60,890 nt of DNA from NCBI GenBank assembly GCA_030679035.1, contig JAUXTH010000069.1, forward strand, positions 1 through 60,890, written 5' to 3'. The translations under genes and the position numbers were made by a program. Position 1 is the first letter of the stretch; the number at the start of each line of letters is the position of its first letter. Positions 50,079 to 60,750 of this stretch are shown in pieces. The notes under the pieces are model-generated. The model did not search any database, was not told the DNA's origin, and saw only the letters and a program-made list of their open reading frames with translations. Origin of the DNA: Methylobacter sp. GTDB lineage: Bacteria; Pseudomonadota; Gammaproteobacteria; Methylococcales; Methylomonadaceae.

Positions 50079-50752
50079 TTTTGGTGTGCCTGTCTCTGCA
50101 ATAATACGACGAATTCTTCAACAAACAGCTCATATCGGCCGGTCAATCTGTCCAGCCGAGTGGAAAAACGGTTGTAGGCAATAACGGCGGGAATCGCGGC
50201 AAACAAGCCGATAGCTGTTGCAATCAAGGCTTCGGCGATACCTGGCGCAACTTGCGCCAAAGTCGCCTGTTTGACATTACCCAGTGACATGAAGGAATTC
50301 ATGATGCCCCATACCGTGCCGAATAAACCGATGTAAGGACTGATCGAACCGACCGTGGCAAGAAAGGCTAAATGCTCATCGAGTCGCTCCAATTCGCGAG
50401 ACAATTCGATGCGCATGACCCGTTGCGCGCTTTCCACTTGTACGCCAGGTTCCACATTACCGGCTTGCCGCATCCGGGAGAATTCTTTGTAGCCGGCCAG
50501 GAATATTTTCTCAATGCCTTCCGGCTCGAAATCCTTGGCCGCCAGTTTTCTGTATAGATCGGCCAAGACCAAGCCGGACCAAAACTGCTCTTCAAATTCG
50601 TCGGTGATTTCAATCGCCCGGTTGAGTTCTTTGCGCTTGGTGAAAATAAATGTCCATGACGACACCGATGCGGCCAACAATATCATCATGACGAATTGAA
50701 CAACAAAACTGGCTTCTTTAACTAAATGGAAAATCGACAAATCGGTGTTCAT
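50075..50752 (-). CDS. tolQ: TolQ, proton-motor subunit
   Basis: A 225-residue ExbB/TolQ membrane protein with three transmembrane helices at about 17-37, 135-160 and 170-190; the P-Y-I-G-L-F-G-T-V-W-G-I-M segment is the family signature. It forms the proton channel with TolR. It overlaps ybgC by four bases. Confidence 0.95.
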   Translation of the reverse strand: MNTDLSIFHLVKEASFVVQFVMMILLAASVSSWTFIFTKRKELNRAIEITDEFEEQFWSGLVLADLYRKLAAKDFEPEGIEKIFLAGYKEFSRMRQAGNVEPGVQVESAQRVMRIELSRELERLDEHLAFLATVGSISPYIGLFGTVWGIMNSFMSLGNVKQATLAQVAPGIAEALIATAIGLFAAIPAVIAYNRFSTRLDRLTGRYELFVEEFVVLLQRQAHQK

Positions 50753-51147
50753 TCTTTAATTGCTCTAAATAAAGTTTCAGGAATCGCTTTAGGACGCATA
50801 GTTTGGGCATCCAAACAGGCAATTCGAATTACGCCCTCGCATAAAACGTCATCGCCTCGTGTAATAACTTGATCAAAAGTTAAACTGGCCTTTTTAGCCA
50901 GCCTCACCTTCGCACTCACTTGCAACAGCTCATTAAACCGGGCTGGACTCAAATAATCGACCTGCACCGAACGCACCACAAAAATAACGCCTTCATTAGC
51001 GGTCAGCTCATCCTGCTCATAACCCATTGCCCTGAGCATTTCGGTTCTGGCCCGCTCGAAAAATTTTAGGTAATTGGCATAAAACACCACGCCGCCTGCA
51101 TCGGTGTCTTCGTAATAAACCCGTACCGGCCAAATAAACTTTTTCAT
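50749..51147 (-). CDS. ybgC: YbgC-type acyl-CoA thioesterase of the tol-pal operon
   Basis: A 132-residue hot-dog-fold thioesterase with V-Y-Y-E-D-T-D-A-G-G-V-V-F-Y-A-N-Y-L at the N-terminus, holding the catalytic Asp. YbgC is the usual first gene of tol-pal operons and acts on acyl-CoA or acyl-ACP in phospholipid metabolism. It is separated from ruvB by a dispersed repeat at 51166-51255. Confidence 0.93.
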   Translation of the reverse strand: MKKFIWPVRVYYEDTDAGGVVFYANYLKFFERARTEMLRAMGYEQDELTANEGVIFVVRSVQVDYLSPARFNELLQVSAKVRLAKKASLTFDQVITRGDDVLCEGVIRIACLDAQTMRPKAIPETLFRAIKE

Positions 51148-51165
51148 ATATGTTTACGTACGATT

Positions 51166-51255
51166 AATAGAACACGGATGACACGGATTGGACGGATTTA
51201 CGCGGATTTTTAATCAGTGTTTATCAGCCTAAATCCGCGTCATCCGTGTTCCATT
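51166..51255. repeat. Dispersed inverted repeat between ruvB and ybgC
   Basis: AATAGAACACGGATGACACGGATT faces AAATCCGCGTCATCCGTGTTCCATT across about 40 bases. Same family as 9827, 13214 and 16343. Confidence 0.85.
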
Positions 51256-51279
51256 TCTCTTTGCACTGAATAGTTACAG

Positions 51280-52314
51280 TTATTCAAACAAATCCTCAGA
51301 CACACCCAACTGTTTTGGGGGCGCCAAGCCAAAATGCAAGTAAGCATTCTGGGTGACCACTCGTCCTCGGGGCGTTCGCATAATAAACCCTTGTTGCAGC
51401 AAATACGGCTCCACCACATCTTCAATGGTGCCGCGCTCTTCGCTGATTGCAGCAGCCAGTGTATCCAGCCCCACCGGCCCACCGGCAAAACCTTCAATCA
51501 TCGCCATAAGCAATTTGCGGTCTAATGAATCGAAGCCGTTATTATCCACCTTCAACATTTCCAAAGCCTGAAAGGACAGCTCCTCGGTAATCGTGCCGTT
51601 GCCTTTTACTTCCGCATAGTCCCGCACCCGGCGCAACAATCTGTTGGCAATTCGAGGCGTTCCGCGAGAACGGCGGGCGATTTCATGAGCGCCGCGCGGT
51701 TCCATCGCAATGCCCAACACCTTGGCTGAACGGGCCGCAATATTCGCCAGTTCATCAACGGTGTAAAACTCCAAGCGCTGGACAATGCCGAAGCGGTCGC
51801 GCAACGGCGAGGTCAGCAAACCGGCACGGGTGGTCGCGCCAACCAGCGTAAAAGGCGGCAGATCCAGCTTAATCGAACGTGCAGCAGGGCCTTCGCCGAT
51901 CATAAGGTCTAGCTGATAATCCTCCATGGCCGGATATAAAATCTCTTCAACCGCCGGGCTCAAGCGATGTATTTCATCGATAAACAGCACGTCATGGGGT
52001 TCGAGATTAGTCAGCAATGCCGCAAGATCACCCGCTTTATCGAGCACAGGGCCCGATGTTTGACGAATTTTAACACACATTTCGGCGGCGATGATATTAG
52101 CCAGCGTGGTTTTGCCCAAACCGGGAGGGCCGAAAATCAACACATGATCCAGCGCTTCCTGCCGCGCCGTGGCCGCCTGAATAAAAATCTCCATTTGCTC
52201 GCGCAACTCTTTCTGGCCGATATAATCGGCCAGGCGCTTGGGCCGAATAGCCCGATCCTGGCGCTCTTCATCCGAATGACTGTGGGCGGTCACCATGCGG
52301 TCGCTTTCGATCAT
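51280..52314 (-). CDS. ruvB: Holliday junction helicase subunit RuvB
   Basis: A 344-residue AAA+ motor with Walker [10 protein letters not shown] at about 62-70, Walker B F-I-D-E-I-H, sensor G-A-T-T-R-A-G and a winged-helix C-terminus ending R-T-P-R-G-R-V. It drives branch migration with RuvA. The start overlaps the ruvA stop by four bases. Confidence 0.96.
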   Translation of the reverse strand: MIESDRMVTAHSHSDEERQDRAIRPKRLADYIGQKELREQMEIFIQAATARQEALDHVLIFGPPGLGKTTLANIIAAEMCVKIRQTSGPVLDKAGDLAALLTNLEPHDVLFIDEIHRLSPAVEEILYPAMEDYQLDLMIGEGPAARSIKLDLPPFTLVGATTRAGLLTSPLRDRFGIVQRLEFYTVDELANIAARSAKVLGIAMEPRGAHEIARRSRGTPRIANRLLRRVRDYAEVKGNGTITEELSFQALEMLKVDNNGFDSLDRKLLMAMIEGFAGGPVGLDTLAAAISEERGTIEDVVEPYLLQQGFIMRTPRGRVVTQNAYLHFGLAPPKQLGVSEDLFE

Positions 52315-52913
52315 CTTACCGAACCTTGCAGCGCCAGCCGGATGATGTCTTCACAGCTTTTACCCTCGACGCTGATGTTTTGCACCATTTTACCGGCATC
52401 CAGAGGTTTATAGCCCAGCGAACACAAGGCGCTGATTGCTTCCTGTTTGGGATTATTGATCGGCAGGACTTTATCGGTACCGCTCACTGATGAACCAGCT
52501 GAATCGCCTAAATCCGGCAATCGGTCGCGCATTTCGATAACCAAGCGCTCGGCCGTCTTTTTGCCGACTCCCGGCAGACGCACCAGAGCCTGGGTATCGT
52601 TATTATGAATACAACGATGGAATTCTTCAGCACTCTGCCCCGATAAAATCGTCAAAGCCAGCTTGGGGCCGACGCCATTGACTTTGATCAGGGTTCTGAA
52701 CATTGAGCGATCCGCTTCGGTGGAAAATCCGAACAGAATATGTGCATCTTCCCGCACCACCAGATGGGTGTGCAAGATGATCTCGGAACCGATGGCGGGC
52801 AGATTATAAAAAGTCGTCATCGGCGCTTCGACTTCATAGCCGACGCCGTTCACATCAAGCATTAGTAAGGGCGGCGCTTTAAACGCCAGCTTGCCGCGCA
52901 GAAAACCGATCAC
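52311..52913 (-). CDS. ruvA: Holliday junction-binding subunit RuvA
   Basis: A 200-residue RuvA with OB-fold N-terminus (M-I-G-F-L-R-G-K-L), two helix-hairpin-helix motifs ([18 protein letters not shown]) and the C-terminal RuvB-binding domain. It overlaps both ruvC and ruvB by four bases. Confidence 0.96.
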   Translation of the reverse strand: MIGFLRGKLAFKAPPLLMLDVNGVGYEVEAPMTTFYNLPAIGSEIILHTHLVVREDAHILFGFSTEADRSMFRTLIKVNGVGPKLALTILSGQSAEEFHRCIHNNDTQALVRLPGVGKKTAERLVIEMRDRLPDLGDSAGSSVSGTDKVLPINNPKQEAISALCSLGYKPLDAGKMVQNISVEGKSCEDIIRLALQGSVR

Positions 52914-53407
52914 CGCAACAAGCCCTGCTGTAAACGCTGAGCAGTTTGCTGATAATGGGCGTGACAGATACTGATACCCAACGCATCGCCGGCATCGCTT
53001 TGCAACTCGCCTTGAATATTTAACAGAATTTTCACCATGTGCTGAACCTGAGTTTTTTCGGCGCTGCCCTTGCCCACCACGGCCTGTTTGACTTGCCGGG
53101 CAGCATATTCAAACACCGGCAAACCGGCGGTCTGTACTGCACAAATTGCCGCGCCCCTTGCCTGACCCAATTTTAGCGCAGAGTCGGCATTTTTATGCAT
53201 AAACACCTGTTCTATAGCCATTTGCTCCGGCTGATAGCGTTCGACAACTTCCACAATGCCGTCAAAAATTTGTTTAAGCCGATCGGGAAAATAATCGGCT
53301 TTGATATGAATGCTGCCGCTGGCTATGTATTTATAACCGTTCGCCGAACCTTCTATAATGCCGTAACCGGTTATTCTTGAACCGGGATCTATCCCTAAAA
53401 TTCGCAT
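52910..53407 (-). CDS. ruvC: Holliday junction resolvase RuvC
   Basis: A 165-residue RuvC with G-I-D-P-G-S-R-I-T-G-Y-G (catalytic Asp 7), A-I-E-Q-V-F (Glu at about 66) and the C-terminal D-A-G-D-A-L-G-I (Asp pair). It cuts Holliday junctions. It is the first gene of ruvCAB, 16 bases behind yebC. Confidence 0.96.
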   Translation of the reverse strand: MRILGIDPGSRITGYGIIEGSANGYKYIASGSIHIKADYFPDRLKQIFDGIVEVVERYQPEQMAIEQVFMHKNADSALKLGQARGAAICAVQTAGLPVFEYAARQVKQAVVGKGSAEKTQVQHMVKILLNIQGELQSDAGDALGISICHAHYQQTAQRLQQGLLR

Positions 53408-53423
53408 CGACTACAATAAGTTA

Positions 53424-54170
53424 TCAATCCAACCCTTCCATAATTTCGTCGCTGATATCCGCATTGGAATAAACATTCTGCACGTCGTCCAGGTCTTCCA
53501 ACCGGTCGATCAGACGCATCATCTTTTCCGCGCCCTCGGCATCCAGTTCAGCCATTGTAGCCGCCTGCATCGTGACTTCGGCGTTATCCGGCTCAAAGCC
53601 TGCGGCAACCAGGGCGTCTTTGACTTCCAGATAACTTTCCGGCGTGGTCATTACATCAACCGAGCCGTCATCATTGACGATGACATCTTCCGCTCCGGCT
53701 TCCAAAGCCGCCTCCATCAGCGCGTCTTCATCAACGGTAGGCGCGTAACTGAGAATACCTATCTTGCTGAATAGATAGGCCACAGAACCATCCGTGCCCA
53801 AGTTGCCGCCCGCTTTAGAAAAGGCATGACGCACTTCGCCGACGGTACGGTTGCGATTATCGGTCAGGCAGTCGACCATAACCGCCGTGCCGCCGGGGCC
53901 GTAGCCTTCGTATCGGACGACTTCGTAATTAACGCCTTCCAATGCGCCGGACGCTTTTTTGATCGCGGTATCGATGGTGTCGCGGCGCATATTTGCACCC
54001 AGGGCTTTGTCGATCGCCGTCCGTAAAGCTGGATTGCTGGCCGCATCCGGCCCGCTGGTTTTTACCGCTACCGTTATTTCCCGTAGCATTTTAGTGAATA
54101 TTTTGCCCCGCTTGGCATCCTGCCCTGCCTTACGATGCTTGATATTAGCCCATTTACTATGCCCAGCCAT
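53424..54170 (-). CDS. yebC: YebC/PmpR-family protein
   Basis: A 248-residue YebC with the signature [14 protein letters not shown] at the start and [11 protein letters not shown] in the middle. Long thought to be transcriptional regulators, YebC proteins have more recently been tied to translation of proline-rich stretches. It precedes ruvC, the common gene order. Confidence 0.95.
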   Translation of the reverse strand: MAGHSKWANIKHRKAGQDAKRGKIFTKMLREITVAVKTSGPDAASNPALRTAIDKALGANMRRDTIDTAIKKASGALEGVNYEVVRYEGYGPGGTAVMVDCLTDNRNRTVGEVRHAFSKAGGNLGTDGSVAYLFSKIGILSYAPTVDEDALMEAALEAGAEDVIVNDDGSVDVMTTPESYLEVKDALVAAGFEPDNAEVTMQAATMAELDAEGAEKMMRLIDRLEDLDDVQNVYSNADISDEIMEGLD

Positions 54171-54190
54171 TATCCCTCTCTTAAATTAAC

Positions 54191-54262
54191 GTAGGGGCAG
54201 GTCTTGTGCCTGCCCTTTTGACATTTACCACATCAGGGCAACCACAAGGGATTGCCCCCTAC
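54191..54262. repeat. Dispersed palindrome between yebC and serB
   Basis: GTAGGGGCAGGTCTTGTGCC at one end faces CAAGGGATTGCCCCCTAC at the other; another REP-like intergenic element. Confidence 0.75.
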
Positions 54263-54900
54263 AATATATGCACCAAAACAGAAACCAGACTCGGTTCAGC
54301 ACAATAAAAATCCGCTTGCTCCCGAACAAGCGGCCGGTCAACCACTCCGCCGAAACCGATCACAACGGCCCCGGCCTGCTTGGCTTCCATGTCGGTCTTG
54401 CCGTCGCCTACCATAACCAGTGAGCCTTGCGACTTAAGCAATCGTCTGCAAATCTCGGCTTTGCCGCCCGATCTCGCCAGCGGCGAACTCTGGTCATAAT
54501 CGCGATAACTGCCGTCTGCATTGAAATAAATATCGACCGCATGAACTTGGGCTTCTGGCAAACCCAAATACCTTGCCAGCGGCAAAATAGCCTGCCGAAG
54601 CCCGCCGCTGACAATATGCAGCTCCTTGCCCGGCGCAGTTAAAGTCTCAAACACATCCTTAACACCATCGACTATCTGCTCGATATACAAATCAGCCAGC
54701 CAATCAATGCTAGCCCGATCCGGTCTGATCGCAGACAAACGCTGACCATAAACCGCTTCTAACGGCACCTCGCCATTCATCGCCGCATCGGTCAGTCTGG
54801 ACATTTCCTCACCTAGACCTACGCGTCCGGCAAGCTCGTCGATACCTTCAATTTTGCTTAAGGTGCTGTCGCAATCAAAGCAGATGACATCGAAACTCAT
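54259..54900 (-). CDS. serB: HAD-family phosphoserine phosphatase
   Basis: A 213-residue HAD hydrolase with F-D-C-D-S-T-L-S (nucleophile Asp 9 and acid/base Asp 11), V-S-G-G-L-R-Q in motif 2 and M-V-G-D-G-K-T-D-M-E-A in motif 4. The sequence and its four-base overlap with serA support phosphoserine phosphatase, the last step of serine synthesis. It lacks the ACT domain of E. coli SerB and is shorter, as in many bacteria and plants. Confidence 0.92.
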   Translation of the reverse strand: MSFDVICFDCDSTLSKIEGIDELAGRVGLGEEMSRLTDAAMNGEVPLEAVYGQRLSAIRPDRASIDWLADLYIEQIVDGVKDVFETLTAPGKELHIVSGGLRQAILPLARYLGLPEAQVHAVDIYFNADGSYRDYDQSSPLARSGGKAEICRRLLKSQGSLVMVGDGKTDMEAKQAGAVVIGFGGVVDRPLVREQADFYCAEPSLVSVLVHIL

Positions 54901-56480
54901 AAGTTGATCTGAATGGCCTTATGTACGGCGGGAATATGACAGAGTTGCTGTAACAAATCCTCGGTCAACGGCTCGGAAACACTGATAACTGCCATCGCCC
55001 GCTGCAACTCATCCGCCGTACCCACCTGCATTCTGGAGATATTGATATTGGCGTTGCCCAGCACACTGCTGATTGCCGATATAACGCCCGGTTTGTCGTC
55101 ATGCTGGGTCACCAGCAAGGTTCCTTCCGGCACCACTTCAATATCGAACTGATCGATGCCAACCAGACGCGGATGGCAGCCGCCCAACAAGGTTCCCGCC
55201 AGCGTAATCGTATGATCCGCGCAATGCCCGGTCACCTTGATCAGCGACAAATAATCCTGAGTTTCTTCGGTTTTCGATTCAACCAGGGCAATGCCCTGAC
55301 GTTTGGCAATGTTTTCGGCATTAACCCGGTTTACCGGTGTCGAAAACTGCCCGCTTAATACACCGATTAACGCGGAGACTGAAACCGGCCGCGCCTCGAC
55401 CTCTGCCGCTCGGCCCATCAACGCAACTTCTATTTTTTCTATCGGCTTGGTCGCAAGACCCACCAACACTTTGCCCAGAATATTGGCCAGCGTGATAAAT
55501 TCGTGCGATTTTTTCAATTCTTCCGCCGACACTCTAGGCAGATTCAACGCGTTAACCGCTTCCCCGGTTTTTAAGAACGTGACCGCCTGGCGGGCAATTT
55601 CGACACTCACTGCCACCTGCGCTTCGCTGGTCGATGCGCCTAAATGCGGAGTAAAAACGATATTATCCAGCTCCAGCAACGGCGAACCGGCTGGCGGTTC
55701 ATTTTCGTAAACATCGAGCGCCGCACCGGCTATTCGACCGTTCTTCAACGCATCATACAGCGCGGCCTCGTCAATCAAGCCGCCTCTGGCGCAATTGATA
55801 ATCATCGCTTCTTTTTTCATGACCGCCAGCTGCGCGCTGCCGATAACGTTGCGGGTTTTTTCAATCAGCGGGCAATGCAGGGTCAAATAATCCGCGCGGG
55901 TCACCAGCTCATCCAGACTGACCGATTCAACGCCCAGGTCTTCGAATATTTCAGGCGCAACAAACGGGTCATAAGCAATCACCTGCATTTTCAGGCCCAA
56001 GCCGCGCTGCGAAACGATCCGTCCGATGGTGCCGAAACCGAGCACCGCCAGCGTTTTATGGGCAATTTCCGACCCCATCAACTTGGAGCGCTCCCATTTT
56101 CCGGCACGAACCGAGCGATCCGCAGTCGGCAAATGACGGCTCAGCGACATCATATGCGCAATCGCCAATTCGGCAGTCGTGGTCGCATTGGCATCCGGGG
56201 TATTCATCACAATAATCCCCAACTCCGTTGCGGCAGGTATATCGACATTATCGACACCGATACCGGCACGACCTATCAGCTTGAGGTTCTTTGCCGCCTG
56301 CAATACTTTTTTGGTCACCTGGGTGTCGCTGCGAATCAGCAGTGCATCGTAATCGCCGATAATGCTGCACAACTGATCTTCATTGAGCCCGGTCTCGATA
56401 TGTATTTGTATGCCGGGCTGGTCGTTTAAATAATTGATACCAGCTTCTGCTAATTTGTCGGAAATAAGGATTTTTTTCAA
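54897..56480 (-). CDS. serA: D-3-phosphoglycerate dehydrogenase
   Basis: A 527-residue long-form PGDH: substrate domain, NAD-binding Rossmann segment (V-L-G-F-G-T-I-G-R-I-V), catalytic C-A-R-G-G-L-I-D-E and E-N-E-P-P, an intervening domain, and an ACT domain in the last about 75 residues (H-D-D-K-P-G-V-I-S-A-I) for serine feedback. It is the first step of serine synthesis; with serB it supplies serine for CysE and hence for cysteine. Confidence 0.95.
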   Translation of the reverse strand: MKKILISDKLAEAGINYLNDQPGIQIHIETGLNEDQLCSIIGDYDALLIRSDTQVTKKVLQAAKNLKLIGRAGIGVDNVDIPAATELGIIVMNTPDANATTTAELAIAHMMSLSRHLPTADRSVRAGKWERSKLMGSEIAHKTLAVLGFGTIGRIVSQRGLGLKMQVIAYDPFVAPEIFEDLGVESVSLDELVTRADYLTLHCPLIEKTRNVIGSAQLAVMKKEAMIINCARGGLIDEAALYDALKNGRIAGAALDVYENEPPAGSPLLELDNIVFTPHLGASTSEAQVAVSVEIARQAVTFLKTGEAVNALNLPRVSAEELKKSHEFITLANILGKVLVGLATKPIEKIEVALMGRAAEVEARPVSVSALIGVLSGQFSTPVNRVNAENIAKRQGIALVESKTEETQDYLSLIKVTGHCADHTITLAGTLLGGCHPRLVGIDQFDIEVVPEGTLLVTQHDDKPGVISAISSVLGNANINISRMQVGTADELQRAMAVISVSEPLTEDLLQQLCHIPAVHKAIQINL

Positions 56481-56590
56481 AGGAACGTACCGGGAATAGG
56501 TTATGCGTTAAAAATAAGTAGTTTAACAGCTTTACGCGCAGGGCAGTTGAACCCTGCGCTTATAAAAAACTTTTTTTGCAATCTCCAGTA

Positions 56591-57748
56591 TTATTTGCCG
56601 TGATAATAACCATCCGGGGATGGTTTGCGTGCCGGTTTCGGCGCTGACGGGGATGGTTTGCTTACCACCGGTTTCGGCGATGGAGGGGCTGCCGGTGCAG
56701 GAGCTTGCGCTTGCTCCGGCACAGACGCTGCCGCCTCATCTAATGGCGGCAAGCGTTCATAGATTGCCACAGGATCACCGCTCTGCTCTTTAAGCGCTTT
56801 ATTTAAAGCTTGCTGATCAAAATCAGGCAATTCCTGCGCCGCGCCAGCTCCCGGCTGGCTTGCGGCATACACACCATCCCTGGCGATATTATTGGCGTTT
56901 TGAATCAACCTTAGCGCCACGGCAAAACGCTGATCCAGCGTGGTTTCTTCGCCTTCCAGATCAGGATGAGCTTCGACATAAAGCACATTGTCCAGCCAGC
57001 CAACCTTAATCGGCTGCTTAACAATATAGACCGGCGTCCCGACCGAAACCATATCGTATAACTGCTCGACATCCTCAGGATACATACGAACGCAGCCATG
57101 GGTAATCTGCATGCCGATACCATGAATCTTGTCAATATCAGTACCGTGTATCCGGTATTCACCGGGCAGATCCAGGTACAACGCGCGCGAACCCAGCGGA
57201 TTATGAGGCCCCGGCGGAACAATAACCGGCAAAGGATCGCCATTGGCGGCATGTTCGCGCCTGATTGACTCGGGCGGGTGCCATGAAGGATTCATAATTT
57301 TTCGCGCAACCTTGGTTTTACCCAACGGCGTCTTCCAATCCTGCCTGCCGACGCCATGCGCATAAGACATGACTTGCTGAGGCTTCTCGCCCTTTTTCGT
57401 CGGCGGATAATAATACATGCGGTATTCGGAAATATTTAAGGTAATTCCGTTATGAGGCGAATCCGGCAAAATACGCTTGTTGGACAAGCGAACAATCTCG
57501 CCTTTTCTAACCAACCAGCGATCAACATCCTGATTCAACCTGACGATTTCCGTTTGCCCCAGTAGAAAGCGGCGCGCCACATCCAATAAGGTCTCGTCTT
57601 GGTCTGCGCGGGTTACCGCCACTCCGTCAGGATATTGAGTGATTACGCTATCACTGCTGTTTTCCGGCATTGCATAGGTTGTAGCATTTGCATGACCGCC
57701 GATGAAGGCCAATAAGATAGTAAAAGCAAGTAGAGCGCGAATATTCAT
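56591..57748 (-). CDS. L,D-transpeptidase (YkuD domain) with LysM-like region
   Basis: A 385-residue secreted protein: signal peptide at about 1-22, a LysM-like segment (D-Q-D-E-T-L-L-D-V-A-R-R-F), then a YkuD domain at about 110-250 with H-G-T-D and the catalytic T-H-G-C-V-R-M. The C-terminal about 100 residues are Pro/Ala/Lys-rich and extended. It makes 3-3 crosslinks or attaches lipoproteins to peptidoglycan. The ATG at 57748 begins a normal signal peptide (M-N-I-R-A-L-L-A-F-T). Confidence 0.92.
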   Translation of the reverse strand: MNIRALLAFTILLAFIGGHANATTYAMPENSSDSVITQYPDGVAVTRADQDETLLDVARRFLLGQTEIVRLNQDVDRWLVRKGEIVRLSNKRILPDSPHNGITLNISEYRMYYYPPTKKGEKPQQVMSYAHGVGRQDWKTPLGKTKVARKIMNPSWHPPESIRREHAANGDPLPVIVPPGPHNPLGSRALYLDLPGEYRIHGTDIDKIHGIGMQITHGCVRMYPEDVEQLYDMVSVGTPVYIVKQPIKVGWLDNVLYVEAHPDLEGEETTLDQRFAVALRLIQNANNIARDGVYAASQPGAGAAQELPDFDQQALNKALKEQSGDPVAIYERLPPLDEAAASVPEQAQAPAPAAPPSPKPVVSKPSPSAPKPARKPSPDGYYHGK

Positions 57749-58033
57749 TGCGGTAAATTTCTCAAAACACATATAAAAATAATAATTTCATTTCAACAAC
57801 CAGCGTTGTCTGCTGGTTATTAGGTATGGATAAATCCACACCCACCGGCAATACCCAGCTAATTACTCAAGATCTGCCAATCTAAAAAAACTGTTTATAT
57901 TATCATGCCAGCTTGACTCGAGCATAATTTAGCTGAGTTCATGGACTTATTTTGGGAATTAGCACTATTCCCCCTATAATCCTGACAATACAATACATTG
58001 CCCACTTTCAACCCAATAACAAGAGACCGCCCC

Positions 58034-59446
58034 ATGTTAATGCAAATTTTTCGCAGCAAACACGTAACTTCAGATGATGATACAGCCAGCGGCCTCAAGC
58101 GTTGCCTGTCCAAATGGGATCTGGCTTTTCTCGGCATCGGCGCAATCATCGGCACCGGCATTTTCGTGCTGACCGGCGTCGCCGCCGCCACACAATCCGG
58201 GCCTGCCGTAATGCTGTCATTTGTGATCGCCGGACTCGCCTGCGCATTCGCCGCCTTGTCTTATGCGGAATTATCCGCCTCGGTCGGGGGCTGCGGCAGC
58301 GCCTACGGTTACAGCTATGTGGCTTTTGGTGAAATATTCGCCTTTATGATCGGCTGGGACTTGCTGCTGGAATACAGTCTGGCCGTCGCCACCGTCGCCA
58401 ACGGCTGGGCCGGCTATTTCAACAACGCACTGACGGCAATCGGCATACCGTTGCCGGAGATGCTGACCAAAGCGCCAAAACTCGGCGGCCTGATCAACCT
58501 GCCCGCAACCGCCATTATTTTGATACTGATGATACTGCTAATTATCGGCGTAAAACACAGCGCCAAAGTCAACAACGCGATGGTATTCGTTAAGCTTTTG
58601 ACCATCACCGTCTTTATCGCTGTTGCCGCATTCAACGTCCACCCGGAAAACTGGCAGCCGTTCATGCCGTTCGGCTGGTTTCAAACCCTGCCAGACGGTA
58701 AAACCACCGGCGTTCTGGCTGGCGCATCGCTGGTATTTTTCGCCTACGTCGGCTTTGATGCGGTGTCCACCGCCGCCGAGGAAGCCAGCGATCCACAACG
58801 CGACCTGCCTTTCGGCATCGTCACCTCACTGGGCTTTTGCACTGTCATCTACATCCTGGTGTCCGGCCTGCTGACCGGCGTCGTAAACTATACCGAGCTC
58901 AACGTATCCTCGCCTGTCGCTCACGCGCTGAACCTGCTCGGCTACAACTGGGCGTCGGCGCTGATCTCAACCGGCGTTATTGCCGGCCTGACCACCGTCA
59001 TGCTCGTGCTGTATTACGGACTGACCCGCATCATCTTCGCGATGTCCCGAGACGGCCTACTCTCGCCGTTCTTTAGCGAAGTGAACCCCAAAACCCAAAC
59101 CCCGGTGCGCGTCATCGTACTGTGCGGCATCATCATGGCGACAGCCGCAGGCTTCATCCCGCTCGGAGATCTGGCCGAACTGGTCAACATCGGCACCCTG
59201 GCCGCATTCGTACTGGTGTGTTTAGGCGTATTGGTACTGCGCATCACCAAGCCTGACATGAAACGCCCATTCCGCTCACCGTTCAGCCCATTGTTTCCGG
59301 TGCTGGGCATGCTGTCCTGTACCGCGCTGATGGCGTTTTTGCCCTCGCTAACATGGCTGCGCTTTGTGGTTTGGTTGGTTATTGGCTTGATTGTTTATTT
59401 TTCTTATTCAGTAAGGCATAGTCAGTTGGCGAAAGACAAAAAGTAA
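58034..59446 (+). CDS. APC-family amino-acid permease (CAT-like)
   Basis: A 470-residue transporter with 12 or more membrane helices. The first helix has L-G-I-G-A-I-I-G-T-G-I-F-V-L, the APC signature for substrate binding, and F-F-A-Y-V-G-F-D-A-V-S-T-A-A-E-E-A occurs near 250, typical of the cationic amino-acid transporter group. Specificity is not certain. The ATG at 58034 is chosen; the upstream TTG would add 12 polar residues. Confidence 0.93.
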   Translation: MLMQIFRSKHVTSDDDTASGLKRCLSKWDLAFLGIGAIIGTGIFVLTGVAAATQSGPAVMLSFVIAGLACAFAALSYAELSASVGGCGSAYGYSYVAFGEIFAFMIGWDLLLEYSLAVATVANGWAGYFNNALTAIGIPLPEMLTKAPKLGGLINLPATAIILILMILLIIGVKHSAKVNNAMVFVKLLTITVFIAVAAFNVHPENWQPFMPFGWFQTLPDGKTTGVLAGASLVFFAYVGFDAVSTAAEEASDPQRDLPFGIVTSLGFCTVIYILVSGLLTGVVNYTELNVSSPVAHALNLLGYNWASALISTGVIAGLTTVMLVLYYGLTRIIFAMSRDGLLSPFFSEVNPKTQTPVRVIVLCGIIMATAAGFIPLGDLAELVNIGTLAAFVLVCLGVLVLRITKPDMKRPFRSPFSPLFPVLGMLSCTALMAFLPSLTWLRFVVWLVIGLIVYFSYSVRHSQLAKDKK

Positions 59447-59566
59447 TGTACGCACTGCGTACCTTACTCCACAAGGCTGTCATTCAGGGACGTTATTGAT
59501 AGATATAGCCACCGAGCCTCGTTGACAGTATTGTTAAAGCCTGTATAGCCTTTTCTTTTGTATCAT

Positions 59567-60637
59567 ATGATAAAACTTTATTATGATGAGTCGGGCAACA
59601 CCGGTTCCGACCTTCTGAACAAGGAACAGACAGTATTCTGCCTTGCATCAACATCCCTGAGTGATCAGATTGCTACTGAACTCATTACCCCGCTAATTCG
59701 ATCAGGGCAAAGCGAAGCCAAATACAGTAAATTGAAAGGCACACGCCAAGGTCAAGCAGATTTGGTTAATTTCTTCCGATCACCTTATCTGTCAGTAGAG
59801 AACTCGAAATTCACTATAGCCGATAAAAAATACTATTTGATTACGCATATCGTCGACAAGCTAATCGAACCACCTTTGTATGAGAGTGGAATTGATCTGT
59901 ATGAGAATGACGCACACGTAAGCTTGACCAATATCTGGTACTACACTGGTGAGACTATATTCCCCGGATATTGGAATAAAATCCAACAGGCTTTTGTCCA
60001 TGCAATTCGGCTACGAAATAGGGAAGCTTTTAATAAATTTGATTATTTGCTTTCCGAAGCTGCGAGATATACACCTGTCAATAGTCGAGATTTTGCAACC
60101 GGGTTGCTTTTAGCGCGTGGTAGGCTCGATAAGTTCATAGGGGTTTATCAGGACATTGAAGTATTCGATCCTGCTGTAGATTTGTTCATTTCCCTTACCC
60201 ACAAATGGATGGAACAATCATCAGGCATGTTTCATGTCACGCACGACCAATCAAAACCTCTTAGACGTAGGGAAAATTTTTTACGCACGCTAATGACTGG
60301 CGTTGACCCGAGAATCATAGGATATGGGGATCGCCAAGTCGAACTTCCTTTACGTATTTCTGACTTGTTTTTTGGTGATTCTGTTAATCATCCACAACTT
60401 CAGGTAGCCGATATTATTGCTGGGGCGGCAATAGATTGTTTAATGACATGGTCAGGTAAAAAGCCAACTCAGGAATATCATAAGATCATGAAAGATACCA
60501 AATTAGAATCCTTGTTTTGTGATGGGATGTTGCCTTTAGTGCAAAATATTTGGAAGACGAATCCATCAAGACCGAGCGAGAAGAATTTGATAGATGGCTC
60601 CATAGAATTTCTTTCTGACATTGGCAGCTTTAGATAA
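59567..60637 (+). CDS. DUF3800-family protein
   Basis: A 356-residue protein beginning M-I-K-L-Y-Y-D-E-S-G-N-T-G, the family signature with conserved acidic residues, and containing L-Q-V-A-D-I-I-A-G-A towards the end. DUF3800 proteins are predicted RNase H-like nucleases and are often found in defence or mobile regions. It is AT-richer than the housekeeping genes beside it, with no ribosome-binding site of note and no partner gene, so it may have been acquired next to the rRNA operon end. Confidence 0.9.
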   Translation: MIKLYYDESGNTGSDLLNKEQTVFCLASTSLSDQIATELITPLIRSGQSEAKYSKLKGTRQGQADLVNFFRSPYLSVENSKFTIADKKYYLITHIVDKLIEPPLYESGIDLYENDAHVSLTNIWYYTGETIFPGYWNKIQQAFVHAIRLRNREAFNKFDYLLSEAARYTPVNSRDFATGLLLARGRLDKFIGVYQDIEVFDPAVDLFISLTHKWMEQSSGMFHVTHDQSKPLRRRENFLRTLMTGVDPRIIGYGDRQVELPLRISDLFFGDSVNHPQLQVADIIAGAAIDCLMTWSGKKPTQEYHKIMKDTKLESLFCDGMLPLVQNIWKTNPSRPSEKNLIDGSIEFLSDIGSFR

Positions 60638-60750
60638 TTGCTTCTATGTCGTCGTTAATCAACAACTCTTGAAAAACATCGGGTGATATTCAGCAAAATG
60701 TTAGGTTACCTACCGCTAACCCAGCCTACGAACCACCCCAAATCCCGGTC

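Noticed and set aside
59567-60637. DUF3800 gene as part of a multi-gene defence system
   Set aside because: Flanked by a permease and an rRNA operon end, with no helicase, nuclease or sensor partner in the window.
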